DNA of 64,000 nucleotides, taken from an uncultured Pelagibacteraceae bacterium (GTDB lineage Bacteria; Pseudomonadota; Alphaproteobacteria; Pelagibacterales; Pelagibacteraceae). This document shows positions 11,134 to 21,214 of this stretch, in pieces (positions within the stretch are counted from its first letter, which is position 1; each line of letters opens with the position of its first letter). The stretch is taken from the NCBI GenBank assembly GCA_902551755.1, contig CACDEB010000001.1, positions 50,001 through 114,000 on the forward strand, in the 5' to 3' direction. Both the position numbers and the translations under genes were made by a program. A model generated the notes under the pieces. It did no database searches, had not been told where the DNA came from, and saw nothing but the letters and a program-made list of their open reading frames with translations.

Positions 11134-13542
11134 ATGTTAAATCCATTAAGCTTTATTAGTAAAATATTTAAGAGTAGCAACGATATCGAGCTGACTAAGT
11201 TCAGAAAAATTGTTGAAAAAATAAATTCACTTGAAAAAGATGTGGCTAAGTTAAAAGACAGTGATTTTCCAAATAAAACTAATGAACTCAAGAATAAAAT
11301 TAAAAACGGTAAAACACTAAGTGAAATTTTACCAGAAGCTTTTGCGTACGTGAGAGAAGCCTCTCATAGATCAAGAAAAGAAAGGCACTTTGATGTTCAA
11401 TTATTAGGGGGAATTGCATTACATCAGGGTAAAATATCAGAAATGAAAACCGGAGAAGGAAAGACAATCACAATCGCATTAGCAGCTTATTTAAATGCTC
11501 TCTCAGGAAAAGGTGTTCATGTTGTTACGGTGAATGATTATTTAGCAAAGAGAGACTGTGAAAATATGTCAAAAATTTATAACTTCCTAGGTTTAAGCGC
11601 AGGTTATATCAATAATGATCAATCAGATGATGAGAGAAGAGAAAATTACTTAAAAGATATTACATACGCAACCAACAGTGAACTAGGTTTCGATTATTTA
11701 AAAGATAATATGAAATATTCATCGGAAAAATTAGTACAAAGAGAACATGCCTTTGCTATTGTAGATGAAATCGACTCTTGTCTAATAGATGAAGCTAGAA
11801 CACCGTTGGTAATTTCGGGACAGTCAGATGAAACAAGTAATCAATATAAAGCTATCAATAAACTTGTAACAAAATTAAACCCAGGCGACTACGAATTGGA
11901 CGAGAAAGATAAAAATATAACTTTAACAAATGAAGGAATAGATTCTATAGAAAAATTATTAAATAATATTGGTATACTTAAGAACAATAATTTTTATGAC
12001 CCAGCAAATTTAAACCTTGTTCATCACGTTAATCAAGCCTTGAAAGCAAATCATCTTTTCTTAAAAGACAAAGATTATGTTGAAGTAGATGGGAAGATCA
12101 AAATTGTTGATGAGCTCACAGGAAGAATTCTTGAAGGTAGAAGATATGGTGATGGACTACACCAGGCTTTAGAGGCTAAAGAAAATTTAAAAGTCCAAAT
12201 GGAAAATCAGACACTAGCATCAATTACTTATCAAAATTACTTCAAACTATATAAAAAACTTGCAGGATGCACTGGTACAGCTGTTACAGAAAGTCAAGAG
12301 TTTTATGAGATTTACAATCTCAATGTTGTTGTTATTCCAACAAATAAAGAAATGATTAGAAAAGATTGGAACGATCAAATTTTTAGAACAGAAAAAGAAA
12401 AGCAAGATGCAATTATTTCTAAAGTAAAGATGTTAAATTCAAAAGGGCAACCATTGCTAATTTTTACATCCAGTGTTGATAAATCCGAGATCTATTCAGA
12501 TTTGTTTAAAAAAAATAAAATTTCTCATACAGTTTTAAACGCTAAAAATCATGAAAAAGAGGCAGAGATTATTGCCAATGCAGGAAAATTAAATTCGGTA
12601 ATAATTACAACAAGTATTTCAGGTAGAGGTGTAGATATCAAATTAGGTGGGAAAGACTCAGATAATTTAAAAGATAATAAAGAAAAAATTAAATCTCTAG
12701 GAGGACTTTTTGTAATTGGTACTGAGAGAATGGAGTCGAGAAGAGTGGATAACCAGGCTAGAGGAAGAGCTGGAAGGCAGGGCGATGAAGGTAATTCAAT
12801 TTTTTATGTAAGCCTGGAAGATGATTTAATGAGAATATTTGGATCAGAGTCTATCAACAAAATATTAGAAAAACTAGGTTTAAAAGATGGAGAAAGTATC
12901 GACCATCCTTGGATCAACAAAGCTTTGGAAAGAGCACAGCAAAAAGTAGAGGCCAGAAATTTTGATATAAGAAAAACTTTATTAAAGTTCGACGATGTGC
13001 TTAATGATCAAAGACACGTAATATTTAGTCAAAGAAAAGAAGTTCTAGAGAAAAAAAATATATTTGAAACTATTGATAATTTTTTAAAAGATGAAATTGA
13101 AGATTTAATTAAACAAAAAGAAAAATCTCCGACAATTTTTGAAAATAAAGCCCAGTCTAATAGAATTAACACTCTTTTTGGTCAAAATGACGAAAATTTA
13201 AATAAAAAATTAAGAAGTCTAAGTGACAAAGAAATATCAAGCTCCATAAATTCAAATTTCAAAAAAAAGAGAGAGGAAAGAAGCTCTTATTTAGGAGAGG
13301 AAGGTTCAAAGGAAATAGAAAAGAAAATCTTTTTGCAATTAATTGATTTAAATTGGAAAAATCATATTCAGTATTTAGAGCAGTTGCGTCAAGTTATAGG
13401 TTTAAGGTCTTATGGTCAAAGGGATCCCTTAGTTGAGTATAAAAAGGAAGCTTTTCATTCTTTTGAAACACTGCTTAATAAAATCAGACAGGATATAGTA
13501 ATGATTTTACTAAATTTAAAAATCGTTGAAAAAAGAAGATAA
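11134..13542 (+). CDS. secA: Preprotein translocase ATPase SecA
   Basis: EMKTGEGKT, VDEIDSCLIDEARTPL, GRAGRQGDEG. Confidence 0.96.
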   Translation: MLNPLSFISKIFKSSNDIELTKFRKIVEKINSLEKDVAKLKDSDFPNKTNELKNKIKNGKTLSEILPEAFAYVREASHRSRKERHFDVQLLGGIALHQGKISEMKTGEGKTITIALAAYLNALSGKGVHVVTVNDYLAKRDCENMSKIYNFLGLSAGYINNDQSDDERRENYLKDITYATNSELGFDYLKDNMKYSSEKLVQREHAFAIVDEIDSCLIDEARTPLVISGQSDETSNQYKAINKLVTKLNPGDYELDEKDKNITLTNEGIDSIEKLLNNIGILKNNNFYDPANLNLVHHVNQALKANHLFLKDKDYVEVDGKIKIVDELTGRILEGRRYGDGLHQALEAKENLKVQMENQTLASITYQNYFKLYKKLAGCTGTAVTESQEFYEIYNLNVVVIPTNKEMIRKDWNDQIFRTEKEKQDAIISKVKMLNSKGQPLLIFTSSVDKSEIYSDLFKKNKISHTVLNAKNHEKEAEIIANAGKLNSVIITTSISGRGVDIKLGGKDSDNLKDNKEKIKSLGGLFVIGTERMESRRVDNQARGRAGRQGDEGNSIFYVSLEDDLMRIFGSESINKILEKLGLKDGESIDHPWINKALERAQQKVEARNFDIRKTLLKFDDVLNDQRHVIFSQRKEVLEKKNIFETIDNFLKDEIEDLIKQKEKSPTIFENKAQSNRINTLFGQNDENLNKKLRSLSDKEISSSINSNFKKKREERSSYLGEEGSKEIEKKIFLQLIDLNWKNHIQYLEQLRQVIGLRSYGQRDPLVEYKKEAFHSFETLLNKIRQDIVMILLNLKIVEKRR

Positions 13543-13562
13543 AATTCTGTTATTTTTCAGTA

Positions 13563-14663
13563 TTATTTTAAGAGAAAAAGTGAAACTGCTAAAATAAATA
13601 TCGATCCTATTAAAAGATATTTGTATTTAAATAAAAGTTTTTTAAGTTTATTTATATTTGTAAAATTAATTGGCAACCTATTAGAAATAGAAACTCCCTC
13701 TGTTAAACCTTTGTCCCTGCCGATTTCTAAGAATTTTTCTTTTTTAAGAGATATAATTTCAGATTTAGAAAGATTGCTTAACTCATTTAAATTTTTATCA
13801 ATAGACACTTTTACATTTTCTAAAATTAGGTTTTTATCTCTGTGAGCTCCTCCCGTTGGTTCAGGAATTATTTCATCAATAATTTTTAAATTCAAAAGAT
13901 CTTTAGAAGTTAATTTCATTGCTTTTGCGGCTTCTAGAGTTTTTGTTGGATCTCTCCATAAAATAGAAGCGCATCCCTCTGGGGATATTACTGAATAAAT
14001 TGCATTTTCTAACATTATAATTTTATTTGAGGATGCTAATGCTATTGCGCCACCAGATCCTCCCTCACCAATGATAATTGAAATTGTAGGCACACCAACC
14101 AACATTGAGCATTCTATTGATCTTGCTATTGCTTCAGCTTGACCCCTCTCTTCCGCTCCAACTCCAGGATAAGCGCCAGGAGTATCTATAAATAAAATAA
14201 TTGGTAAGTTAAATTTATCAGCTAATTTCATTAGTCTAATTGATTTTCGGTATCCCTCTGGTTTCATCATTCCAAAATTTCTTTCAATTCTAGTGTCAAG
14301 ATCCTCACCTTTTTCTTGTCCAATCACCATTACAGATTTATTTTGAAAGGTCGCTAATCCAGAAATCAAAGATTTGTCCTCCCCAAATAACCGATCACCA
14401 TGAATTGGAAAGAAATCCTCGAAAAGATTATCAATAAAAAACTTTGACTTAGGGCGATCTTCATGACGAGCGACCATTGTTGTTTGCCATGGATCAAGGT
14501 TTGAATAAATTTCATTTAGTCTAGAACTTAAATCATTCTGAAGTTTTGCCAATTTTCCAGTTTCAACTTGTGTGATGCCATCTTTAGAAAATGGATCTTG
14601 AAGTTTTTCAATCTCGTTTTCTAAGGATTTTATATCTTTTTCAAAATTCAAATAATTTTTCAT
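13563..14663 (-). CDS. accA: Acetyl-CoA carboxylase carboxyltransferase subunit alpha with C-terminal hydrophobic extension
   Basis: HGDRLFGED, DTPGAYPGVGAEERGQAEAIARS, GEGGSGGAIA; start MKNYLNFEKD preferred over 14696. Confidence 0.94.
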   Translation of the reverse strand: MKNYLNFEKDIKSLENEIEKLQDPFSKDGITQVETGKLAKLQNDLSSRLNEIYSNLDPWQTTMVARHEDRPKSKFFIDNLFEDFFPIHGDRLFGEDKSLISGLATFQNKSVMVIGQEKGEDLDTRIERNFGMMKPEGYRKSIRLMKLADKFNLPIILFIDTPGAYPGVGAEERGQAEAIARSIECSMLVGVPTISIIIGEGGSGGAIALASSNKIIMLENAIYSVISPEGCASILWRDPTKTLEAAKAMKLTSKDLLNLKIIDEIIPEPTGGAHRDKNLILENVKVSIDKNLNELSNLSKSEIISLKKEKFLEIGRDKGLTEGVSISNRLPINFTNINKLKKLLFKYKYLLIGSIFILAVSLFLLK

Positions 14664-14769
14664 AATTAAATATCCACTAATATTTAAAAATGGCAATAAA
14701 ATGATTACTTTTATTAGTGTGTAATTATTATATATGTTAATTTATTAATTTCTAAGATAATTTTAAACT

Positions 14770-16944
14770 ATGAAAACTAAAAATTTAAAAGAATACACGA
14801 GTGTTGGAGGTCTTTATGTATCAAAAGAACTATTAAAGTTTGTAAACAACGAGGTTCTTAAGGGCACAAAAATAAAGCCAAAAAATTTTTGGAGTGGGTT
14901 TGAAAAATCTTTACACATTTTAAAACCAAAAAATGAAAAGTTGATTGAAATAAGAGAAAGTATTCAAAAAAAAATTGATGATTGGCATATACAAAACAAA
15001 GATAATGAGTTCAATTTAGCAGCATATAAAAAGTTTTTATATTCTATTAACTATCTAAAAAAAGAGGGAAAAAACTTCAAAATCCAAACAGAAAATGTTG
15101 ATGAAGAAATATCAAAAACACCAGGTCCCCAATTAGTTGTTCCAATTTCAAATGCAAGATACGCTTTAAATGCAGCAAATGCGAGATGGGGAAGTTTATA
15201 TGATGCTTTATATGGAACAGATGCAATCGGCTCTGAAAAACTTGACAACAGATACAATCCTGTCCGTGGAGGAAAAGTCATAAATTATTGTAGAGATTTC
15301 TTAGATGAAATTTTTCCATTAAAAAATGCTTCATGGAAAAAACTTAGTGAATTAAAAATTGTAAAACATAAATTAATTTTAAAAATCGGTAAAGAAACTA
15401 CATCTTTGAAAGATAAAAAGAAGTTTAAAGGATATCGAAAAGATAAAAAAGGTCTTAAAGGTGTTTTATTGATTAATAACGGTCTTCATGTAGAATTGAT
15501 TATTAATCCTTACGCTTTCCATGCAAACAACGATCCCATTGGGCTTAGTGATCTAGTAATAGAGTCAGCTGTCTCAACAATCATAGATCATGAAGATAGT
15601 GTTGCTGCAGTAGATGCCAGTGACAAAGTACTGGGCTATAGAAACTGGTTGGGTCTAATGAAAGGAAACTTACAGGTCAAATTTGAAAAATTAGGAAAAA
15701 AATATAAAAGAGTTTTAAACTCAGATAGAAATTACATTTCTCAAAATGGAAAAAAATTTAAATTACATGGAAGAGCTCTTTTATTAAATAGAAATGTTGG
15801 GCACCTAATGAAAAACCCTTCAATTTTATTATCAGATAAATCAGAAGTTCCTGAAGGTATTATGGACGCCTTTATAATTTCTGCAGCATGTTTGCATGAC
15901 TTTATCAAAAAAGGGAACTCAAGAAAAAATTCAGTTTATATTGTTAAACCAAAGATGCATGGACCAGATGAAGTCGCATTTGCTGATGAAATTTTTAGTC
16001 ATGTTGAAAATGTTTTAAAAATAAAGAAGAATACAATTAAAATTGGGATCATGGATGAAGAAAGACGAACAAGTGCAAATTTAAAAGAGTGTATTAGAAA
16101 TGTAAAAAAAAGAGTTGTTTTTATTAACACTGGGTTTTTAGATCGAACTGGTGATGAGATACATACTTCTATGGAGTCGGGTCCAGTGATTAAAAAAGGT
16201 GATATAAAAAATTCTGATTGGATTAAAGCATATGAGAACAATAATGTCGTTGTTGGATTAGAATGTGGTTTTTCTGGTAAAGCACAAATTGGAAAAGGAA
16301 TGTGGGCTGCCCCAGATAGAATGGCAGATATGTTAAGCGAAAAAATAGGACATCCTTCTTCTGGAGCGAATTGTGCTTGGACTCCTTCACCTACTGCAGC
16401 AACTTTACATGCAACTCATTATCACAAAGTAAACGTTTTCAAAGTTCATAAAAAACTATCTAATAAAAGAAAATTCGACTTAGACAATCTTTTGAAATTA
16501 CCAATTATTCGAGGTCCAAACTGGTCAATGGATGAAATTAAAACTGAACTTGAAAATAATTGCCAAGGGATATTGGGATACGTTGTAAGATGGATAGATA
16601 GTGGTGTAGGTTGTTCAAAAGTTCCAGACATAAACAATATCGGTCTTATGGAGGATCGTGCAACTTTAAGAATTTCTTCTCAGCACATTGCTAATTGGTT
16701 ACACCATAATATATGTACTCCTAATCAGGTATTAGAAACATTAAAAAAGATGGCAAAAATCGTAGATGATCAAAACAAAAATGATCCTGAATACAAAAAT
16801 ATGTCTGATAATTTTGATGAGTCTATTGCTTTTAAAACTGCTTGTGATTTAGTTTTTAAAGGCAAGGACCAGTCATCAGGTTATACAGAACCTTTGTTAC
16901 ACTTGAACAGATCTATAAAAAAAAATCTAAGTTCCTCTAGATAG
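14770..16944 (+). CDS. glcB: Malate synthase G
   Basis: KPKMHGPDEVAFADEIF, GIMDEERRTSANLKECI, NTGFLDRTGDEIHTSME. Confidence 0.96.
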   Translation: MKTKNLKEYTSVGGLYVSKELLKFVNNEVLKGTKIKPKNFWSGFEKSLHILKPKNEKLIEIRESIQKKIDDWHIQNKDNEFNLAAYKKFLYSINYLKKEGKNFKIQTENVDEEISKTPGPQLVVPISNARYALNAANARWGSLYDALYGTDAIGSEKLDNRYNPVRGGKVINYCRDFLDEIFPLKNASWKKLSELKIVKHKLILKIGKETTSLKDKKKFKGYRKDKKGLKGVLLINNGLHVELIINPYAFHANNDPIGLSDLVIESAVSTIIDHEDSVAAVDASDKVLGYRNWLGLMKGNLQVKFEKLGKKYKRVLNSDRNYISQNGKKFKLHGRALLLNRNVGHLMKNPSILLSDKSEVPEGIMDAFIISAACLHDFIKKGNSRKNSVYIVKPKMHGPDEVAFADEIFSHVENVLKIKKNTIKIGIMDEERRTSANLKECIRNVKKRVVFINTGFLDRTGDEIHTSMESGPVIKKGDIKNSDWIKAYENNNVVVGLECGFSGKAQIGKGMWAAPDRMADMLSEKIGHPSSGANCAWTPSPTAATLHATHYHKVNVFKVHKKLSNKRKFDLDNLLKLPIIRGPNWSMDEIKTELENNCQGILGYVVRWIDSGVGCSKVPDINNIGLMEDRATLRISSQHIANWLHHNICTPNQVLETLKKMAKIVDDQNKNDPEYKNMSDNFDESIAFKTACDLVFKGKDQSSGYTEPLLHLNRSIKKNLSSSR

Positions 16945-17548
16945 TTGTCCTGTTTTTAAAAGCAGAATGTAAAGTACCATCATCTAAACTTTCTATCTCA
17001 CCGCCCACTGGTAAACCCTGGGCAAGTTTTGTAATTTTTACATTCGTATCCTTCAACTTATCTTCAATATAGAAAGCAGTAGTTTGTCCCTCAACTGTAG
17101 CGCTTGTTGCAACAATTACTTCTTCAATGTTTTCTTTTTTGACTCTACTAACTAATGAATTTATCAATAAATCTTGATCTTTATTCAATGATGCCGATAT
17201 AGTCCCTCCTAATATATGAAAATACCCATTAAAAATTTTCGTATTTTCAATACTCCATTGATCAGCTATATTTTCAACAACACAAATTTTTGAATATTTT
17301 TTACTTATATTTTCACAATTATTACAGCCACTATCTTTAGACTTTAAAGAACCACAGAAACTACATCTAGAAATATTCTTAAAGGCATTTACTAAAGCAG
17401 TTATGGTTGGTTTCATGATTTCGTCTTTATTATTTATCAAACTTAAAATTATCCTTTTAGCTGATTTGGGTCCAAGACCAGGAAATTTTGAGATTACTTT
17501 GATCAACTCTTCTATTTCAGTTAAATTATTCATGATTAGAATGGCCAC
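16937..17548 (-). CDS. recR: Recombination protein RecR
   Basis: FPGLGPKSAKRI, CxxC zinc finger, LAQGLPVGGEIESLDDGTL. Confidence 0.95.
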   Translation of the reverse strand: MAILIMNNLTEIEELIKVISKFPGLGPKSAKRIILSLINNKDEIMKPTITALVNAFKNISRCSFCGSLKSKDSGCNNCENISKKYSKICVVENIADQWSIENTKIFNGYFHILGGTISASLNKDQDLLINSLVSRVKKENIEEVIVATSATVEGQTTAFYIEDKLKDTNVKITKLAQGLPVGGEIESLDDGTLHSAFKNRTTI

Positions 17549-17853
17549 TTAAAACCTGGAATGCCAAAATTTCCAGTGGCTTTTGTTATTTCCTCTGTAG
17601 TTTTAGTTTTCAAATTTTTTTTTGCTTCATTATGAGCAGCCACAATTAAATCTTCTAACATAGTCTTATCCTCAGAAAAGATTTTTTCAGAAATATCTAT
17701 TTTTTCTATTTCACTATTACCGTTCAATATAACTTTAACTAAACCACCACCAGATAAACCTTCCGCTTTAATTTGTTTAATTTTTTCCTGACTATCCTTT
17801 ATCTTTTCTTCTATCTCTTTTGCCTTATCTAAAATTTTATTGAAATCAGTCAT
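17536..17853 (-). CDS. YbaB/EbfC family nucleoid-associated protein
   Basis: Position dnaX-ybaB-recR; SGGGLVKVILNG, LEDLIVAAHNEA; start MTDFNK preferred. Confidence 0.92.
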   Translation of the reverse strand: MTDFNKILDKAKEIEEKIKDSQEKIKQIKAEGLSGGGLVKVILNGNSEIEKIDISEKIFSEDKTMLEDLIVAAHNEAKKNLKTKTTEEITKATGNFGIPGFKWPF

Positions 17854-19474
17854 CCTTATTATCTTTAACATCTATCAATTCAGCGTCAGGAAATGATTTT
17901 TTAATATTATTGAATATATCTGTTTGTTCAAAATCTTTTAAATTATTTTTCTTCTCCCCTTCTGATGTTTTTTTAATTGTTTCTTGTCCTTTATTTTGTG
18001 AAAGAGAAATAATCCATCTGGTGTTAGTCCATTCATAAAGCTTGGCGGATAATATTTTTACAAAATCTTTTTTTAGATTTTCGTTAAAAGAAATTTCAAT
18101 GTAACCGTTTTTAAAATTTATTAAATTTACATTAGTTTCCAACTCATATTTTAATTCTATTTCCTTTTTTGAATTGCATATATCAACTAAATCTTTGAAA
18201 GATTTAATTTCTAAATTATTTATAGATTTATTATCTTCTAAAATCTTTTTTTGTTTCTCTTGAGAAGAAGATTTTAGTTGGTTTATAGGTATTTTCTTTT
18301 TTTCAAAATTATTATCGATATTATTGTTTAGATTTGGTACTGGATAATCAGTTTTTGTTTGATTACCTTTTAAATAAAGCAAGCGTATCAAAAACATCTC
18401 TACAGATAAGTTTGGATCGTTTACAATATTAACTTCATCCATTGTCTCTATAGTAAATTGCCAGAAAAGAAGTAATGTATGAGCATCTAATTTCTCAGAC
18501 ATTTCTTTGATTTTTGTAAAATTATTTTCAGTTAAATCGGTAGAAAAACTGACTCTTTCTAAATTTTTAAAATTTTTTAAATAATAGATTATTTCCAAAA
18601 AACCATTTAAAAAAATTTTTGGTTCTATTCCTTTTTGATAAATCTGTCTGTATAGATCTAGAGTTTTGTCTTCATCTCCATCAAATATTTTCTCTATTAG
18701 GTTTATGGTAAACTCTTTATCAAAATATCCAAATATTTCCCTTGCGCTTTCTAAGCTTATAGTCCCTTTTTGGTTTCCATCATTGGTAAGTGATATTCTA
18801 TCTAATAATGACAATCCGTCTCTGACTGAACCTTCTGAAATTTTTGAGATTAGGTTTATAACATCTTGATTGATATCTATTTTCTCCATTTCAGCAATCT
18901 TTGCTAAAAATTCACTTAACTCCTCAGACTTGATTCTTGATAAATCAAATCTTTGACATCTTGATAAGACTGTTACTGGAATTTTGTTAACCTCAGTTGT
19001 CGCAAAAATAAACTTTAAATAAACAGGTGGTTCCTCTAGAGTTTTTAGTAAGGCATTAAAAGCTTGCTTACTTAACATGTGGACCTCATCGATTATAAAA
19101 ATTTTAAATTTTGAAGATGTTGGTCCATATCTTGAAAATTCTATTAAGTCCCTAACATCATCAACACCAGTTTTGCTCGCCGCATCCATTTCTAGAACAT
19201 CGATGTGTCTAGACTCGGATATTTCATCACAATTTTTACACTTATTTTTTAAACAATTATTTTTTTCAGAATTTTCACAATTTAAAGATTTCGCTAAAAT
19301 TCTTGCTATTGTCGTTTTGCCAACACCCCTAATTCCTGTAAATAAAAAAGCATTGGGAATTTTATTTTGCGAAATGGATTTTTCAATTGTTTCTACAATG
19401 ATATCCTGACCTATTAAATCTTTAAAGACTTGAGGTCTGTATTTCAGTGCTAAGACTTTTGAATTATTGCTCAT
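17846..19474 (-). CDS. dnaX: DNA polymerase III subunit gamma/tau
   Basis: ALKYRPQVFKDLIGQD, GIRGVGKTTIARILAK, DEVHMLSKQAFNALLKTLEEPP; start MSNNSK at 19474 because the ORF extension enters the SRP RNA. Confidence 0.95.
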   Translation of the reverse strand: MSNNSKVLALKYRPQVFKDLIGQDIIVETIEKSISQNKIPNAFLFTGIRGVGKTTIARILAKSLNCENSEKNNCLKNKCKNCDEISESRHIDVLEMDAASKTGVDDVRDLIEFSRYGPTSSKFKIFIIDEVHMLSKQAFNALLKTLEEPPVYLKFIFATTEVNKIPVTVLSRCQRFDLSRIKSEELSEFLAKIAEMEKIDINQDVINLISKISEGSVRDGLSLLDRISLTNDGNQKGTISLESAREIFGYFDKEFTINLIEKIFDGDEDKTLDLYRQIYQKGIEPKIFLNGFLEIIYYLKNFKNLERVSFSTDLTENNFTKIKEMSEKLDAHTLLLFWQFTIETMDEVNIVNDPNLSVEMFLIRLLYLKGNQTKTDYPVPNLNNNIDNNFEKKKIPINQLKSSSQEKQKKILEDNKSINNLEIKSFKDLVDICNSKKEIELKYELETNVNLINFKNGYIEISFNENLKKDFVKILSAKLYEWTNTRWIISLSQNKGQETIKKTSEGEKKNNLKDFEQTDIFNNIKKSFPDAELIDVKDNKDD

Positions 19475-19482
19475 TTTTATTA

Positions 19483-19569
19483 GGAGACCAATCAACCTGG
19501 AAAATACTCATTACCCTTGCTCTTTTTCAAGCCTGGGGGATTCGTGGTACCACCACCTGATTGGCCCCC
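19483..19569 (-). ncRNA. ffs: Bacterial signal recognition particle RNA (4.5S-like)
   Basis: Minus strand helix GGGGGCCAATCAGG.../...CCAGGTTGATTGGTCTCC; apical CAGG-CUU-GAAA-AAG-AGCA-AGG aligns to E. coli CAGG-UCC-GGAA-GGA-AGCA-GCC; upstream of dnaX-ybaB-recR. Confidence 0.88.
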
Positions 19570-19573
19570 AGTT

Positions 19574-19603
19574 ATTATAACAGTTATATTTTCTAGTCTA
19601 CAA
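19574..19603 (-). promoter_or_regulatory. sigma70-type promoter for ffs(-dnaX)
   Basis: TTGTAG-18 nt-TATAAT on minus strand, -10 just upstream of the SRP RNA 5' G-run. Confidence 0.6.
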
Positions 19604-19620
19604 CAAAACTTTGTAAATTT

Positions 19621-20451
19621 TTAGATTTTTCTATATTCGCTTGCTTCGTAAACTCCTAAAATATCTAAACTAACAGTATGGAAACCCAGCTCTTCTAAAG
19701 ATTTTTGGATTTTTGGATCTTCGATATGTCCATAAATATCGCATATAAATAAATATTGTTCAAAACTATTTTGATCAGAGAAGCTTTCTAATTTACTTAA
19801 ATTAACATTATTGGTAGCGAAGCCGCCCAAACATTTGTAAAGAGCGGCAGGTTTATTTTTTACTTTAAAAATACAACTTGTAATATAATTTTTTTTCTTA
19901 AATTCTGGATGGGAAGCTTTGCTACCCATAATTAAAAACCTCGTCACATTGCCTTTATTGTCTTCAATATTCTTTTTTACTATTTTAAGATTGTAAATTT
20001 CAGCAGCTAGCTCAGATGCTATTGCAGCTTCATTTTTAATTTTGTTATCACTAATATATTTGGCACTACCTGCGGTATCTGCTGCAATTATAGGCTCAAG
20101 CTTGTTTTCTGTGATAATTTTTTGACATTGTGAAATAGCTTGGGTGTGTGATCTTACTGAAGATATATTTTTCATACTTGAACTAGGTAGTATCATTAAA
20201 TTATGGGTGATCGGTTGAAAATGTTCTGCATAAATCTGGAGTTTGTATTTATTTATAAGATATTGTATGTCTGCAACTCTTCCTGCTATTGAATTTTCTA
20301 CAGGAATAATAGTTCTATAACTCTCGTTTTTTAAGCAAAGACTAAAGCACTCTTCAAAAGTATTTTGCGAAATAGGTTCGTAATCAGGGTACATTTTTTT
20401 TGCCGCTAAGTGGGAATACGCTCCTGGTGAACCTTGGTATACAATTTTCAT
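19621..20451 (-). CDS. pheA: Prephenate dehydratase
   Basis: YQGSPGAYSHLAAKK, IPVENSIAGRV, C-terminal ACT domain (KPAALYKCLGGFATNNVNLSKLES). Confidence 0.94.
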   Translation of the reverse strand: MKIVYQGSPGAYSHLAAKKMYPDYEPISQNTFEECFSLCLKNESYRTIIPVENSIAGRVADIQYLINKYKLQIYAEHFQPITHNLMILPSSSMKNISSVRSHTQAISQCQKIITENKLEPIIAADTAGSAKYISDNKIKNEAAIASELAAEIYNLKIVKKNIEDNKGNVTRFLIMGSKASHPEFKKKNYITSCIFKVKNKPAALYKCLGGFATNNVNLSKLESFSDQNSFEQYLFICDIYGHIEDPKIQKSLEELGFHTVSLDILGVYEASEYRKI

Positions 20452-20455
20452 AAAT

Positions 20456-21202
20456 TTAATCTTTTTTATATTCCATTATTTTTTTAATTTCCATAAAATC
20501 ATCCATTGTATCTACACCTATTGGAGAATTATGTGTATACATGACATCTATTGGGATACCATTATCTAAAGCACGTAGCTGCTCCAATCTAAATTTTTTT
20601 TCATTTTCTGTCTGTTTGAAATTGATGAATTTCTTTAAAGTTGAGATTTCGTACTGATAAATTCCAATGTGATGATAGGTATTTTTTTCGTCAAAATCTT
20701 CTGAATTTCTAAAAAAAGTCAAAGCTGGCGAATAATTATTTTTTCGAAAAGTCTCATTTACGGAAACTTTTACAATATTCTTGTTACTAAATATTTTTTT
20801 GTCCTTAATATCTGTGCAAAGCGTACCAATTTTTGAATTTAGTTTTCTAAAGTTTTTATCAAGATTAATTATATCCTCTGTTGATATTTGAGGTTCGTCT
20901 CCCTGTAAATTGATGACATATTTAATATTTTCTATGTCTTTAATTTTTTCTACTGCCTCAAAAATTCTGTCAGTGCCGGTTTGATGATTTTTACTAGTCA
21001 TTATCGAATTACCACCATTTTTTTCAATTTCAGTCTGAATTTCAGCATCCTCTGTTGCAACATAAACTTTGCCCAAATTTGTCGCTTTTGCTTTGTTGTA
21101 TACGTGCTGAATAATGCTTATTCCATTTATTTTTAATAAAGGTTTTCCAGGAAGCCTTGATGCACTCATTCTAGACGGTATCAAGATAATTGTGTTATTC
21201 AT
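20456..21202 (-). CDS. kdsB: 3-deoxy-manno-octulosonate cytidylyltransferase
   Basis: IPSRMSASRLPGKPL, NLQGDEPQI, HIGIYQYE. Confidence 0.94.
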   Translation of the reverse strand: MNNTIILIPSRMSASRLPGKPLLKINGISIIQHVYNKAKATNLGKVYVATEDAEIQTEIEKNGGNSIMTSKNHQTGTDRIFEAVEKIKDIENIKYVINLQGDEPQISTEDIINLDKNFRKLNSKIGTLCTDIKDKKIFSNKNIVKVSVNETFRKNNYSPALTFFRNSEDFDEKNTYHHIGIYQYEISTLKKFINFKQTENEKKFRLEQLRALDNGIPIDVMYTHNSPIGVDTMDDFMEIKKIMEYKKD

Positions 21203-21214
21203 TTTAAAGTTTAA

